Notes: generated by a model not told the origin, from the letters alone. Positions 8,670 to 17,921 are shown, counted from the first letter of the stretch. The stretch: DNA of 64,000 nucleotides from Accumulibacter sp003538495 (GCF_029255145.1 NZ_JAPUVQ010000150.1:26727-90726); one strand, 5' to 3'. Program-made: numbers and translations.

Positions 8670-9416
8670 ATGAAACGCGATGAATTGACACGCTACCTGG
8701 ACAAGCTCCTGGACGCCGCGCGCTTCCGCGATTATTGCCCAAACGGTCTGCAAGTGGAAGGAGGCACTGCGGTCCACCGCCTGGTCGCCGGCGTCACCGC
8801 CAGCCAGGCCTTGCTTGATGCCGCCGTGGCGCGCGGCGCCGATACCATTCTGGTCCATCACGGCTGGTTCTGGCGTGGCGAAGATGGCCGCGTCACCGGC
8901 ATCCGCAGAACGCGGCTGCGGACCCTGCTGGTAAACAACATCAACCTGATCGCCTATCACCTGCCGCTCGACAGCCATGACGAATTCGGCAACAACGCCC
9001 AGTTGGCCCGGCGGCTGGGCTGGCTGGCCGACGGGCGCTTCGGCGACCAGGACGTCGGCTGGCTGGGCCGCCCGGAAAGCCCGACCAGCCTGGAAGCTGT
9101 CGCCGGACGAGTCGCCGAGCAGTTACAGCGAATGCCGCTGGCGATTGGCGATAGCGCGCGCCTGGTACGCCGTGTCGCCTGGTGTACCGGCGGCGCGCAG
9201 GGCTTGTTCGAACAGGCCATCGCGCTTGGCGCCGACCTCTACCTGAGCGGCGAGGTCTCGGAGCAGACCGTGCATCTGGCGCGCGAGTCCGGTGTCGCGT
9301 ACCTCGCTGCCGGTCACCACGCCAGCGAGCGCTATGGCGTGCAGGCGCTCGCCGAACACTTGGCCGAGCGCTTCGGCCTCGACTGCCAATTCGTCGATAT
9401 CGACAACCCTGTCTGA
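8670..9416 (+). CDS. NIF3-like dinuclear metal centre protein
   Basis: A 248-aa member of the NIF3/YbgI family, which forms hexameric toroids with a di-metal site. Metal ligands are visible in LVHHGWFWRG near residue 68 and in AAGHHASERYG near residue 215. The N-terminus YLDKLLDAARFRDYCPNGLQVEG is typical. Some relatives act as GTP cyclohydrolase-like enzymes, but no role is settled. It is divergent from the DegS-like protease with only 21 bp between starts, so the promoters must overlap the neighbouring coding regions. Confidence 0.94.
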   Translation: MKRDELTRYLDKLLDAARFRDYCPNGLQVEGGTAVHRLVAGVTASQALLDAAVARGADTILVHHGWFWRGEDGRVTGIRRTRLRTLLVNNINLIAYHLPLDSHDEFGNNAQLARRLGWLADGRFGDQDVGWLGRPESPTSLEAVAGRVAEQLQRMPLAIGDSARLVRRVAWCTGGAQGLFEQAIALGADLYLSGEVSEQTVHLARESGVAYLAAGHHASERYGVQALAEHLAERFGLDCQFVDIDNPV

Positions 9417-9438
9417 CACCGAACCGCGAGGAGAAGCA

Positions 9439-10122
9439 ATGCCCTACGTCTTTCCACCCCCCCCCCAGGTCAGCGTTCCGGTCGCCGGCAGCGACGGCCT
9501 TTTCCCGGTCCGTCGGGTGTACTGCGTCGGTCGCAATTACGCCGATCACGCCGCCGAAATGGGCGCCGACGGCCGCGAACCGCCCTTTTTCTTCAGCAAA
9601 CCCGCCGATGCGCTGGTTCCCGGCGGTGGTGCTGTCCCCTATCCGCCGGCCACCGACAATCTGCAGCACGAAGTCGAACTGGTCGTCGCGCTGGTCGGTG
9701 GTGGCGCGGATATTTCGCCGTCCCGGGCGCTCGAATTGGTCTATGGCTACGCGGTCGGAGTCGACCTGACCCGGCGCGACCTGCAGCAGGCGGCGAAGGA
9801 CAAGGGCCATCCATGGGATATGGGCAAGGGCTTCGACCACAGCGCACCAATCGCGGCGATCCGGCCACTGGCCGCGATTGGCCATCCGAGCTGCGGCGCC
9901 GTCTGGCTCAAGGTCAATGGCCAGACGCGGCAGAATGGCGATCTCCAGCAGATGTCGTGGACGGTCGCCGAGGTGATCGCCAACCTTTCGACCTACGTCA
10001 CGCTCGCGGCCGGAGACCTGATTTTCACCGGGACCCCGGCCGGGGTCTCGAAAGTTCTGCCTGGCGACGTCCTCGAAGCGGGCGTGGCCGGGGTCGGCGA
10101 GCTGACCGTGCGACTTGTCTGA
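9439..10122 (+). CDS. Fumarylacetoacetate hydrolase family protein
   Basis: A 227-aa single FAH domain. The start ATG at 9439 has an aggag ribosome site; similarity starts there although the frame is open earlier. Family features: RRVYCVGRNYADHAAEMG at the N-terminus, HEVELVVALVGGG with the metal-binding Glu residues, and GVDLTRRDLQ supplying the metal Asp. Small FAH proteins of this kind include acylpyruvases and oxaloacetate tautomerases; the substrate cannot be told from sequence. A run of ten C residues at codons 7-10 encodes part of a Pro stretch. Confidence 0.92.
   Translation: MPYVFPPPPQVSVPVAGSDGLFPVRRVYCVGRNYADHAAEMGADGREPPFFFSKPADALVPGGGAVPYPPATDNLQHEVELVVALVGGGADISPSRALELVYGYAVGVDLTRRDLQQAAKDKGHPWDMGKGFDHSAPIAAIRPLAAIGHPSCGAVWLKVNGQTRQNGDLQQMSWTVAEVIANLSTYVTLAAGDLIFTGTPAGVSKVLPGDVLEAGVAGVGELTVRLV
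9457..9466 (+). repeat. C10 homopolymer inside the start of the FAH-family gene
   Basis: Ten consecutive C residues lie within the first ten codons and encode Pro. A gain or loss of one base would shift the frame and truncate the protein early. It may be a slippage site or a simple composition effect in a Pro-rich segment. Confidence 0.7.
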
Positions 10123-10256
10123 AGCTGGTGCAAACCCACCTCGTTGCCATCGCGGCAGCGCCGGCAGGCGCCGCGACCCGACCCCCTACCGACGCCCGCC
10201 GGCGGAGCGATGACCAGGGACCGTTACCACTTGGGTCCCGAAGACAGGAGCGTGCT

Positions 10257-10784
10257 ATGAGCAAGGACTACATTCCATCCCCAACCCGCCGCTGGCTGGC
10301 GCTGGCTGGCTGCCGACTGACCGCGGCGCTGCTGCTCGCCGGCGTGCTAACGCCCGCGCTGGCCGAGGGCATCGAGCCACCGACCCGAGGGCAAACGGTC
10401 TATGTGCCGATCTATTCGCATTTCCGGCACGGCAACGTCGCCTCGTCGGGCAGGTCGGGGACGACGCTGGTGTCGGTTCTGGTCAGTGTCCGCAACACCG
10501 ACCCCAAGAACCCGATTCGCGTCGTCGCGGCACCGTACTACGATACCGAAGGCGTACTGGTTCGAAACTCGGTACCGATCCCCAGAACCATCCCCCCGTT
10601 TGGCACCATGGAACTGTTTATCGAGCTCAACGAGAACGCCGGCGGTTCCGGCGCCAACTACGCGATCAAGTGGGACGCCACAACGATGGTTTCGCCGCCG
10701 GTCATCGAAGCCCTGCATTCGAAGTTCCAGGCCGGCTATTCAGTGGCCTTCATTTCGCGCGGCCGAGCGATCTCGGAACCATGA
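10257..10784 (+). CDS. DUF3124-family exported protein
   Basis: A 175-aa protein with a long N-terminal hydrophobic segment (LALAGCRLTAALLLAGVL) ending at ALAEG, a probable Sec signal peptide. The mature part contains YVPIYSHFRHG and SVLVSVRNTDPKNPI, typical of DUF3124. It also has a repeated pattern suggesting an immunoglobulin-like beta fold (a guess). A ribosome site (aggagcg) precedes the ATG at 10257. No function is known to me. The neighbours are metabolic and give no clear clue. Confidence 0.85.
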   Translation: MSKDYIPSPTRRWLALAGCRLTAALLLAGVLTPALAEGIEPPTRGQTVYVPIYSHFRHGNVASSGRSGTTLVSVLVSVRNTDPKNPIRVVAAPYYDTEGVLVRNSVPIPRTIPPFGTMELFIELNENAGGSGANYAIKWDATTMVSPPVIEALHSKFQAGYSVAFISRGRAISEP

Positions 10785-10880
10785 GCTTCACTGGCCAGCG
10801 CCGCGGTCGGCGCGACGCTGGACGGCGGACCGAAGTCGGCAGCCGGCGATGTCCGTTTTCCTGACCAGCGCTCTAGCGCC

Positions 10881-11438
10881 GTGCCCCGAATGCCCGAGAC
10901 CAGGCCGCTGATCAAACTCGTGGCGACACCCGAAGACCACCGCATCGCGCAACTTGCGGCGGCGGCGATCGGTCTGTCGCTGATCGACGCGGCGATCCCG
11001 CTGCCGTTGCCAGGAATCAAACCTGGCCTGGCGAACATCGTCACGCTGATCGTCCTGGCGCGCTACGGCTGGCTTGCCGCCGCCTGGGTCAGCGGCCTGC
11101 GCGTCTTTGCCGGCGGCCTGCTGCTCGGCTATTTTCTCTCGCCCGGGTTCTTCATGAGCCTCACCGGTGCGCTGTTCAGCCTGGCCACGCTGGCGCTCGC
11201 CAGCCGCCTGCCGAAGCGCTGGTTCGGGCCAGTCAGCTGGAGCGTCCTGGCCGCCTTCGCCCATATCGGCGGGCAGTTGCTACTGGCCCGACTGTGGCTG
11301 ATCCCCCACGACGGCCTGTTCCTGATGGTGCCGTTTTTCGCAGCGGCGGCGCTCACTTTCGGTATCATCAACGGCCTGCTTGCCGCGCGCCTGCTTGAGG
11401 AGCTGCCGGTCGATGCAGCGGAGGTCAACCATGCCTGA
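10881..11438 (+). CDS. Gx transporter / heptaprenyl diphosphate synthase component I-like membrane protein
   Basis: A 185-aa hydrophobic protein with about five TM segments and the signature PLPLPGIKPGLANIVTLIVL, found in the family annotated as Gx transporter or Hpre_diP_synt_I. Relatives are ECF-like membrane subunits often found beside ApbE or NusG-domain genes; none is seen here. The GTG at 10881 is taken as start; an ATG three codons later is equally possible. The 3' end overlaps ubiX by 8 bp, so it is in one transcript with ubiX and the genes after it. Confidence 0.85.
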   Translation: MPRMPETRPLIKLVATPEDHRIAQLAAAAIGLSLIDAAIPLPLPGIKPGLANIVTLIVLARYGWLAAAWVSGLRVFAGGLLLGYFLSPGFFMSLTGALFSLATLALASRLPKRWFGPVSWSVLAAFAHIGGQLLLARLWLIPHDGLFLMVPFFAAAALTFGIINGLLAARLLEELPVDAAEVNHA

Positions 11439-12048
11439 AACGATCTGCCTGGCCTTCACCGGCGCCTCCGGCATGCCCTACGGCGTCCGCCTGCTCGAGT
11501 GCCTGCTGGCCGCCGGCTGCCGCGTGCAGTTGCTCTACTCGCAGGTCGCGCAGATCGTCGCCCGGCAGGAGATGGAGCTCGAGCTGCCGGCGCGTGCCAG
11601 CGATGCGCGCGCCGCCTTGCAAGGGCGCTTCCAGGGCTTGCCGGGAACACTCGAAGTTTTCGGCCGCGACGAGTGGTTCGCACCGGTCGCCAGCGGTTCC
11701 AACCCACCCGACGCGATGGTCGTCTGCCCGTGCTCGATGGGAACCCTGGCGGCAATTGCCCAGGGGCTGGCCAGCAAGCTGATCGAGCGGGCCGCCGACG
11801 TGGTCCTCAAGGAAGGCCGTAAGCTGGTCCTGGTGCCGCGCGAGACGCCCCTGTCGGCGATCCATCTCGAGAACATGTTGCGGCTGTCGCGAGCCGGGGC
11901 AGTAATCCTTCCACCCAGCCCGGGTTTTTATCACCACCCGCAGCGCGTCGAGGATCTGGTCGATTTTGTCGTCGCCCGCATCCTCGATCAGCTGCGGGTG
12001 CCGCACGCGCTGATCCGGCGCTGGGGAGACCCCGAGGCCAGCGAATGA
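11431..12048 (+). CDS. ubiX: Flavin prenyltransferase UbiX
   Basis: A 205-aa enzyme that prenylates FMN to make the cofactor of UbiD decarboxylases in ubiquinone synthesis. The FMN-binding N-terminus ICLAFTGASGMPYGVRLLE is typical, as are VVCPCSMGTLAAIAQGLA and LVPRETPLSAIHLENML. The ATG at 11431 lies inside the end of the preceding gene. The stop overlaps the next small ORF (ATGA). No ubiD is in the window. Confidence 0.96.
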   Translation: MPETICLAFTGASGMPYGVRLLECLLAAGCRVQLLYSQVAQIVARQEMELELPARASDARAALQGRFQGLPGTLEVFGRDEWFAPVASGSNPPDAMVVCPCSMGTLAAIAQGLASKLIERAADVVLKEGRKLVLVPRETPLSAIHLENMLRLSRAGAVILPPSPGFYHHPQRVEDLVDFVVARILDQLRVPHALIRRWGDPEASE

Positions 12049-12371
12049 GGTCGGCTGAAGGCCCCATGCAACCGCCCCGCGAAACGGCGACCGCACGATG
12101 GTCGCCGGAAATGGCGCTGTTTCGGCTCGGCGTGGCGTTGTTCCCGGGCGGCCTGAGAGCGTTGCTGCCGCAAATCGCCGCCCCGGCGGGAGCGGCCCGG
12201 ATGCCCGCTCCGGATGTCTTCGACGACGCCAGCCGGCCCGCCTTTCGACTGGCCGAAACCTTGCCGCTGGAACAGCTGACCCGGCAGAAACCGCTCGAAG
12301 TCGACCATCCCGCGGCTCGGCTGGACACACTGTCAGGCGATCTGTCCCAGCCGCCACCGAACGGCCCGTAA
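12045..12371 (+). CDS. Small ORF resembling a LON substrate-binding domain with the middle deleted
   Basis: A 108-aa ORF whose start overlaps the ubiX stop (ATGA) and whose stop overlaps the next ATG (TAATG). This double coupling supports it being translated. Residues 23-36 (MALFRLGVALFPGG) resemble the conserved LFPLGxVLFPGG opening of LON N-terminal (LAN) domains. Residues about 60-102 (RPAFRLAETLPLEQLTRQ, then LEVDHPAARLDTLS) resemble the C-terminal helices of the same domain. Normal stand-alone LAN proteins are about 190-220 aa, so about 100 residues of beta-sheet core seem missing with frame kept. It may be a non-functional deletion remnant retained as a coupling cistron. The resemblance is from memory of the family. 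Confidence 0.55.
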   Translation: MRSAEGPMQPPRETATARWSPEMALFRLGVALFPGGLRALLPQIAAPAGAARMPAPDVFDDASRPAFRLAETLPLEQLTRQKPLEVDHPAARLDTLSGDLSQPPPNGP

Positions 12372-13594
12372 TGAACGGCGCGGCGACACGCTCGCCGACC
12401 AGGCTGGTGACCCTCTTCTGCGTCTCGGAAGCCGCCTCGATGGCCGGCTTCGCGCTGGTACCGTCGCTGCTCCCGCAGCTCTCGGAGCAATGGTCGCTAT
12501 CGGCAACCGAAGCTGGCTGGCTTGGCGGCATTTTCTTTCTCGGCTACATCCTGGCCGTTCCGCTTCTGGTCGGCTGGACCGATCGCATCGACGCGCGGCG
12601 CATCTACCTGGCCGGCGCCGCCTTGAGTGGCGCCGCGCTGGCCGGCTTTGCCAGCTTTGCGGACAGTCTTGCCGCCGCCATGTTCTGGTGGTGGCTCGCC
12701 GGGCTTGGCCTGGCCGGCACCTACATGCCAGGCCTGAAAGCGCTGACCGATCGGCTGCCGGTCGCCGCGCAGTCGCGCGGCACGGCGTTCTACACCGCCA
12801 CCTTCGGCGTCGGCGCAGGACTATCGTACCTGTGGATCGAACTGCTGCGAGGGCTGCTGCCATGGCCCGCGCTGTTCGCCGCCGCGGCCGGCGGCACGGC
12901 GCTGTCGCTCGCGCTGGTCTGGCGCGGGGTGTCGCCGGGCCAGCGGCCAGCGCCGGTTGCGGTCGCCCACCGCCGTTGGCGCAGCGTCCTGCGCGACCGC
13001 CGCATCCTGGCCTTCTGCGGCGGCTACTTCGGTCACAACTGGGAGCTCTTCGGCTTCCGCGGCTGGCTGGTTGCATACCTGACCTGGACGCATGCCAGCA
13101 GCGCCCACCCCTGGACCAGCATGCCTGGGCTGATCGCGGCGCTGGCGACTTTTCTCGCCGTCCCGGCGAGCATCCTCGGCAACGAAGGAGCGCAGCGCTG
13201 GGGACGCAGTCGGTGGCTGAACGGCGTGATGCCCTTGTCGTGCGCCCTGGCGCTCGTCGTCGCCTTTTCGGGCGGTCAGTCGAGCCGGCTGCTGGTGCCG
13301 CTGGTGCTCGTTTACGCGTTGAGCATGAATCTCGATTCAGCCGCGCTGACCGCCGGTCTGCTCACCGAAACGGCCCCCGAAATCCGCGGCACCGCGCTCG
13401 CGCTGTACTCGTCGATCGGCTTCGCCGGCGGCTTCTTCGGGCCCGTGGCATTTGGCGTCGCGCTCGACGCCTTCGGTCGTGCCAGCGATGCGGGCTGGGC
13501 GGCCGGCTTCGTGACGCTGGCCTGCGGCGTCGCTTTCGGGCGTTGGGCGATCGGCCAGATCGGCACCATGCCGGCCACAGCGAGTCACCAATGA
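12371..13594 (+). CDS. MFS transporter
   Basis: A 407-aa major facilitator superfamily protein with about twelve TM segments. Loop 2-3 carries GWTDRIDARRIYLAG, a version of the GxxxDRxGRR motif, and the second half repeats the architecture (ETAPEIRGTALALYSSIGF). The start ATG at 12371 overlaps the stop of the small LON-like ORF by one base. Although the frame is open upstream to 12098, the upstream part covers that ORF and is not MFS-like. The substrate cannot be inferred; the branch resembles cyanate/nitrate-type permeases only loosely. Confidence 0.9.
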   Translation: MNGAATRSPTRLVTLFCVSEAASMAGFALVPSLLPQLSEQWSLSATEAGWLGGIFFLGYILAVPLLVGWTDRIDARRIYLAGAALSGAALAGFASFADSLAAAMFWWWLAGLGLAGTYMPGLKALTDRLPVAAQSRGTAFYTATFGVGAGLSYLWIELLRGLLPWPALFAAAAGGTALSLALVWRGVSPGQRPAPVAVAHRRWRSVLRDRRILAFCGGYFGHNWELFGFRGWLVAYLTWTHASSAHPWTSMPGLIAALATFLAVPASILGNEGAQRWGRSRWLNGVMPLSCALALVVAFSGGQSSRLLVPLVLVYALSMNLDSAALTAGLLTETAPEIRGTALALYSSIGFAGGFFGPVAFGVALDAFGRASDAGWAAGFVTLACGVAFGRWAIGQIGTMPATASHQ

Positions 13595-13706
13595 GCCCGC
13601 AAGCCGGCCGCGACGGCGCTTGCACTGGTAGCCCGCGCCGACCAGACGCTGGCTCGTTCCCTGGCCTTGTCTTGTCTTGCCCGGCGAAGTCTTGCAGTAT
13701 TGCCCG

Positions 13707-16700
13707 ATGACATCCGTTGCTTCTCTCGCCACCATCCGTAGCCAACGCCGAACGCTGCGGATGGCGGTCGCCGTGCTGCTCCTGGTAGTCCTGCTGCTGC
13801 TGCCTTACCAGCTCTGGTTGAGCTACCAGGAGCAGGTTCACGCTGCCGAAACAACCACGCGCAACTATGCTGCGATCTTCGAGACCCGCCTCGAAGCAAC
13901 GCTGCGGCGCACCGATAGCGTCCTGCAGGAACTGGCATGGCACATCCCCGCGGCAGCACTGAACCCGCGGCAGGCCGCCCGCTACCGCAGCGAAGTAGAC
14001 GGCGAACTCGACGAACACCTGCACAATTTTGAGGAACTGGCCGGTCTGCGGGTTTTCGACCGCAATGGCGACCTGCAGTACAGCTCGGACGCGGCCGCGA
14101 CGCCGCGGATCAATGTCGTCGACCGCGACTATTTCCGGATGCTGCGCGAAACGCCGCTGGCCGGACCGGTGTTCTCGGAGGTCCTGTCGTCGCGCGTCAT
14201 CGACCGACCCAGCCTGATCGTCGCCCGCGCCCTGGTCGGCGAGCAAGGCACTTTTCTTGGCATCGTCACCGCAGCGCTCGACCTCGCACGCTACCAGCGG
14301 ATCTTCCGGTCGGTCGATCTCGGCAGGACCGGGTCGATCGCACTGCGTCGGAGTGACGACCAACGCCTGGTCGTCCGCTGGCCGGATCTCGCCGGGCTGG
14401 TGAACCAGCCGCTCGATCCACGGCATCCGTTTAGCCTGCAGATGAGCGCCAGCGAGCCGACGGCAACGCTGCGCCTTGCCGACCCGACCGACCCGCAGGA
14501 GCGCATCTACAGCCTGCACCGGCTGCAGCGTTATCCCTTCTATTTCGTCATCGGCGTCAGCGTCGACGAGGTTCTGGCTGGCTGGCGGACGCGCGTGCTG
14601 GTGGTCGGTGTTTCCGGCTTGCTGCTGCTGGTCCTGCTGAGCACGCTGCTGCTGCGCCTGCAACGCAGCGAACGGCGCCAGGCACAGCTGATCAGCGAGC
14701 TGGTCGAGGGCGAGCGGCAGCTGCGCGCCAACGCCGAGCGACTGAACATCTTCCAGCTCCTGGTGGACAACGCCGGGCAGGGCATCGGCATGGCGTATCC
14801 GGACGGAAAGCTCATTTACGTCAACCCGGCAGCGCGCCGAATGCTGCAGCTGCCGCCGGCGGCAGAGAGCAGCGACTACTCGCTCACGCAGTTCTACAGC
14901 GACGAGAACCTGCACAGGATGCAGCAGGAGGTGCTGCCGGCTGCTCTGGAGACCGGCCACTGGACTGGCGAGATTGAATTGAAGGCGCTCGACGGCCGCA
15001 GCATTCCGACCATCCACGCGGTCTTCGTGGTCCATCAAGTTCCGGGAGAACGGCCGATCATCGCCAATGTCCTGGCCGACCTGAGCGAACGCCAGGAAAT
15101 GGAAGAGCGCAACCGGCAGCTGCTGGCCGAGATGCAGACCTTGCTGGCCAACGCCATGGTCGGCATCGTGCACCTCCGGCAGCGACGTGTCATCTACTGC
15201 AACCGGCGCACCGAGGAAATCTTCGGTTACCAGCCGGGCGAACTGGTCGGCGAGTCGTCGGAGTGCTTCTACGCGTCGCGCGAGATCTTCGAACAGGTCG
15301 GTGCCAGAGCCTACGCCACGGTCGCCACGGGCAGCGCCTTCAGCACTGAAATGATGCTCAGGCGCAAGGACGGCAGCCTGTTCTGGGGCGCGTTGACCGG
15401 CCGGGCGATCGACCCGCAAGCGCCACAGGCAGGAAGTATCTGGATTTTCGCCGACATCTCGGAACGCCGGCAGGCCGAGGAAGAATCGCAGAAGCTGTTG
15501 CAGGCGGTCGAACAAACGCCGATGGCGATCATGATGACCAACCGTGACGGGGAAATCGAGTACGTCAATCCGAGTTTCACCCGCGTCACCGGCTATTCGC
15601 GGCTCGAAGCGATCGGCCGCAACCCGCGCTTCCTGCAATCCGGCGAGACGCCCGCCGAAACCTACCGCAGCCTGTGGCGCAGCCTGCTCGACGGCCGGGT
15701 GTGGAGCGGTCTGCTTCACAACCGGCGCAAGAGCGGCGAACTGTTCTGGGAAAATGCGTCGATTTCGCCGGTTCTTGGCGATCACGGCGAGGTCACCCAC
15801 TACCTGGCGGTCAAGGAGGACGTTACCGACCGACTACGCGCCGAGCAGCAGCTACGCGAGAGTGAGGAGGCTTTTCGCCGTCTTTTCGAGGACGCCAAGG
15901 ACCCGCTGCTGCTGCTCAAGAATGGCCGCTTCATCGACTGCAACGCGGCCACCCTGGCGCTCCTTGGCTACGGCTCCAAGGCCGAGTTCCTCGGTCGCCG
16001 TCCGGCCGACATCTCGCCGGCCCGCCAGCCCGACGGCCAGGTCTCCGACCAGAAGGCAGCGGCGATGATCGCCGCCGCACGTCGTTTCGGCTACCACCGC
16101 TTCGAGTGGACGCACCAGCGCGCGAACGGCTCGCTGGTCGCGGTCGAGGTCACGCTGACGCCGATCACGCTGCGTGGGGACGTGATTCTGCATACGCTCT
16201 GGCGCGATATCAGCGAACGCCGGGTCACCGAGACACGATTGCGTCTGCTGGCCGGTGTTTTCGAGCACAGCGCAGAGGCGATCATGGTCAGCGACCGCGA
16301 CAACCGCATCCTGGAGGTGAACCATTCGTTCTGCCGCCTCACCGGCTATGACGCCGACGAAGTCCGCGGCAGGGATCCCGGGCTGCTGTCGTCGGGGCGA
16401 TCATCCGCCGACGACTATCGGCAGATGTGGCAGGCGATCAATACCACCGGTCACTGGCAAGGCGAAGTCTGGGACCGCCGCAAGGATGGCAGCTGCTACC
16501 CGAAATGGCTGGCGATCTCGACCATTCGCGGCGCCGACGGCGCCATCGAGTACTACATCGGCAGCTTCGTCGACATCTCCGAGCGCAAGGCCGCCGAAGA
16601 GAAGATCAGCCATCTTGCGCACTTCGACACGCTGACCGACCTGCCCAACCGCTCCAGCCTGCAGTCGCGGCTGGACCAGGCGCTGGCCAACGCGCGGCGT

Positions 16701-17906
16701 GACCGCCCGAGCAGCCCGCTGGCGGTGATGTTCCTTGATCTCGATCGCTTCAAGAACATCAACGACACGCTCGGTCACCACATTGGCGACGCCCTGTTGC
16801 TGGAAGTCTCGCAGCGCTTGCGCGCCAGTGTCCGCCAGAGCGATGTAGTGGCGCGGCTGGGCGGTGACGAATTCGTCGTCGTGCTGACCGGTACCGACGC
16901 CGCGGCGGCCGAGCGGGTGGCGGCCAAGGTCCTCAAGGCGCTGTCGCAGCCCTACCAATTCGACGGACACACGGTGCACACCACGTCGAGCATCGGCATT
17001 ACGGTCTTCCCGGGCGACGGCGAGACCGCCGACCTGCTGATGCGCAACGCCGACGCCGCGATGTATCACGCCAAGGCCGCCGGACGCAACAACGTGCAGT
17101 TCTTCACCGCGAGCATGAACGAGCTGGCCAGAGACCGGCGACAACTCGAGGAGGGTCTGCATCTGGCTTTGCAGCGGGGTCAGTTCATCGTCCATTACCA
17201 GCCACAGGTTGACGCCAAGCGACGCGTATTTGCGGCCGAAGCGCTGCTGCGCTGGCTACATCCCGAACGTGGGCTGGTGTCGCCAGCCCAGTTCATCCCG
17301 CTGGCCGAGGACACCGGTCTGATCGTGCCGATCGGTCAGTGGGTCCTGGCAAGCGCCTGCGCGCAGCTCAAGGAGTGGTCACTGGAAGAGCGGACTCGCG
17401 AGTTGCAAGTGGCGGTAAACGTCAGCGCCCGCCAATTCCGCCAGGCGGATTTCGTCGACCAGCTGGCGGTGATACTGCGGCACAGCGGTGCCGAGCCAAC
17501 ACGCCTGAAGCTGGAACTGACCGAGAGTCTGGTGCTCGACAACGTCGCCGATACGATCACCAAGATGAACGCCATCAAGCGTCTTGGCGTCACCTTCGCG
17601 ATGGACGATTTCGGTACCGGCTACTCCTCGCTCTCGTACCTGACCCGCCTGCCGCTGGACCAGATCAAGATCGACCGCGCCTTCGTCAACCGACTCCCCG
17701 ACAACCAGAGCGACGCGGTGATCGCCCAGACCATCGTCACCATGGGCCGTAGTCTCGGGCTGAAGGTCGTTGCCGAGGGAGTGGAAAACGAGGCTCAGTA
17801 CCGGTTTCTCGACAGCCACGGCTGCGACGGCTATCAGGGCTATCTGTTCAGCCGCCCCTTGGCCAGCGACGATTTTGCCCGGTTTCTGAAACAAAGATCA
17901 TCCTGA
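13707..17906 (+). CDS. Membrane sensor with dCACHE, five PAS, GGDEF and EAL domains
   Basis: About 1400 aa, likely a c-di-GMP synthesis/turnover regulator at the inner membrane. Order: TM1 (about residues 20-40), periplasmic dCACHE-like sensor (about 45-290), TM2 (about 293-315), five consecutive PAS/PAC units (about 340-970), GGDEF (about 975-1135) and EAL (about 1145-1395). The cyclase site ARLGGDEFVVVL is intact and is preceded by an RQSD inhibitory I-site five residues upstream. The EAL site is intact: EALLRW, MDDFGTGYSSLSYL, VAEGVENEAQ. Either activity is therefore possible. I chose ATG 13707 (MTSVASL); an in-frame ATG at 13677 is also possible. It converges with mutY. Confidence 0.94.
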   Translation: MTSVASLATIRSQRRTLRMAVAVLLLVVLLLLPYQLWLSYQEQVHAAETTTRNYAAIFETRLEATLRRTDSVLQELAWHIPAAALNPRQAARYRSEVDGELDEHLHNFEELAGLRVFDRNGDLQYSSDAAATPRINVVDRDYFRMLRETPLAGPVFSEVLSSRVIDRPSLIVARALVGEQGTFLGIVTAALDLARYQRIFRSVDLGRTGSIALRRSDDQRLVVRWPDLAGLVNQPLDPRHPFSLQMSASEPTATLRLADPTDPQERIYSLHRLQRYPFYFVIGVSVDEVLAGWRTRVLVVGVSGLLLLVLLSTLLLRLQRSERRQAQLISELVEGERQLRANAERLNIFQLLVDNAGQGIGMAYPDGKLIYVNPAARRMLQLPPAAESSDYSLTQFYSDENLHRMQQEVLPAALETGHWTGEIELKALDGRSIPTIHAVFVVHQVPGERPIIANVLADLSERQEMEERNRQLLAEMQTLLANAMVGIVHLRQRRVIYCNRRTEEIFGYQPGELVGESSECFYASREIFEQVGARAYATVATGSAFSTEMMLRRKDGSLFWGALTGRAIDPQAPQAGSIWIFADISERRQAEEESQKLLQAVEQTPMAIMMTNRDGEIEYVNPSFTRVTGYSRLEAIGRNPRFLQSGETPAETYRSLWRSLLDGRVWSGLLHNRRKSGELFWENASISPVLGDHGEVTHYLAVKEDVTDRLRAEQQLRESEEAFRRLFEDAKDPLLLLKNGRFIDCNAATLALLGYGSKAEFLGRRPADISPARQPDGQVSDQKAAAMIAAARRFGYHRFEWTHQRANGSLVAVEVTLTPITLRGDVILHTLWRDISERRVTETRLRLLAGVFEHSAEAIMVSDRDNRILEVNHSFCRLTGYDADEVRGRDPGLLSSGRSSADDYRQMWQAINTTGHWQGEVWDRRKDGSCYPKWLAISTIRGADGAIEYYIGSFVDISERKAAEEKISHLAHFDTLTDLPNRSSLQSRLDQALANARRDRPSSPLAVMFLDLDRFKNINDTLGHHIGDALLLEVSQRLRASVRQSDVVARLGGDEFVVVLTGTDAAAAERVAAKVLKALSQPYQFDGHTVHTTSSIGITVFPGDGETADLLMRNADAAMYHAKAAGRNNVQFFTASMNELARDRRQLEEGLHLALQRGQFIVHYQPQVDAKRRVFAAEALLRWLHPERGLVSPAQFIPLAEDTGLIVPIGQWVLASACAQLKEWSLEERTRELQVAVNVSARQFRQADFVDQLAVILRHSGAEPTRLKLELTESLVLDNVADTITKMNAIKRLGVTFAMDDFGTGYSSLSYLTRLPLDQIKIDRAFVNRLPDNQSDAVIAQTIVTMGRSLGLKVVAEGVENEAQYRFLDSHGCDGYQGYLFSRPLASDDFARFLKQRSS

Positions 17907-17921
17907 CCGGACCGCCGCTGC

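Noticed and set aside
13362..15800. 812-aa minus-strand ORF
   Set aside because: Spans the end of the MFS gene and half of the PAS-GGDEF-EAL gene antisense; no domain features.
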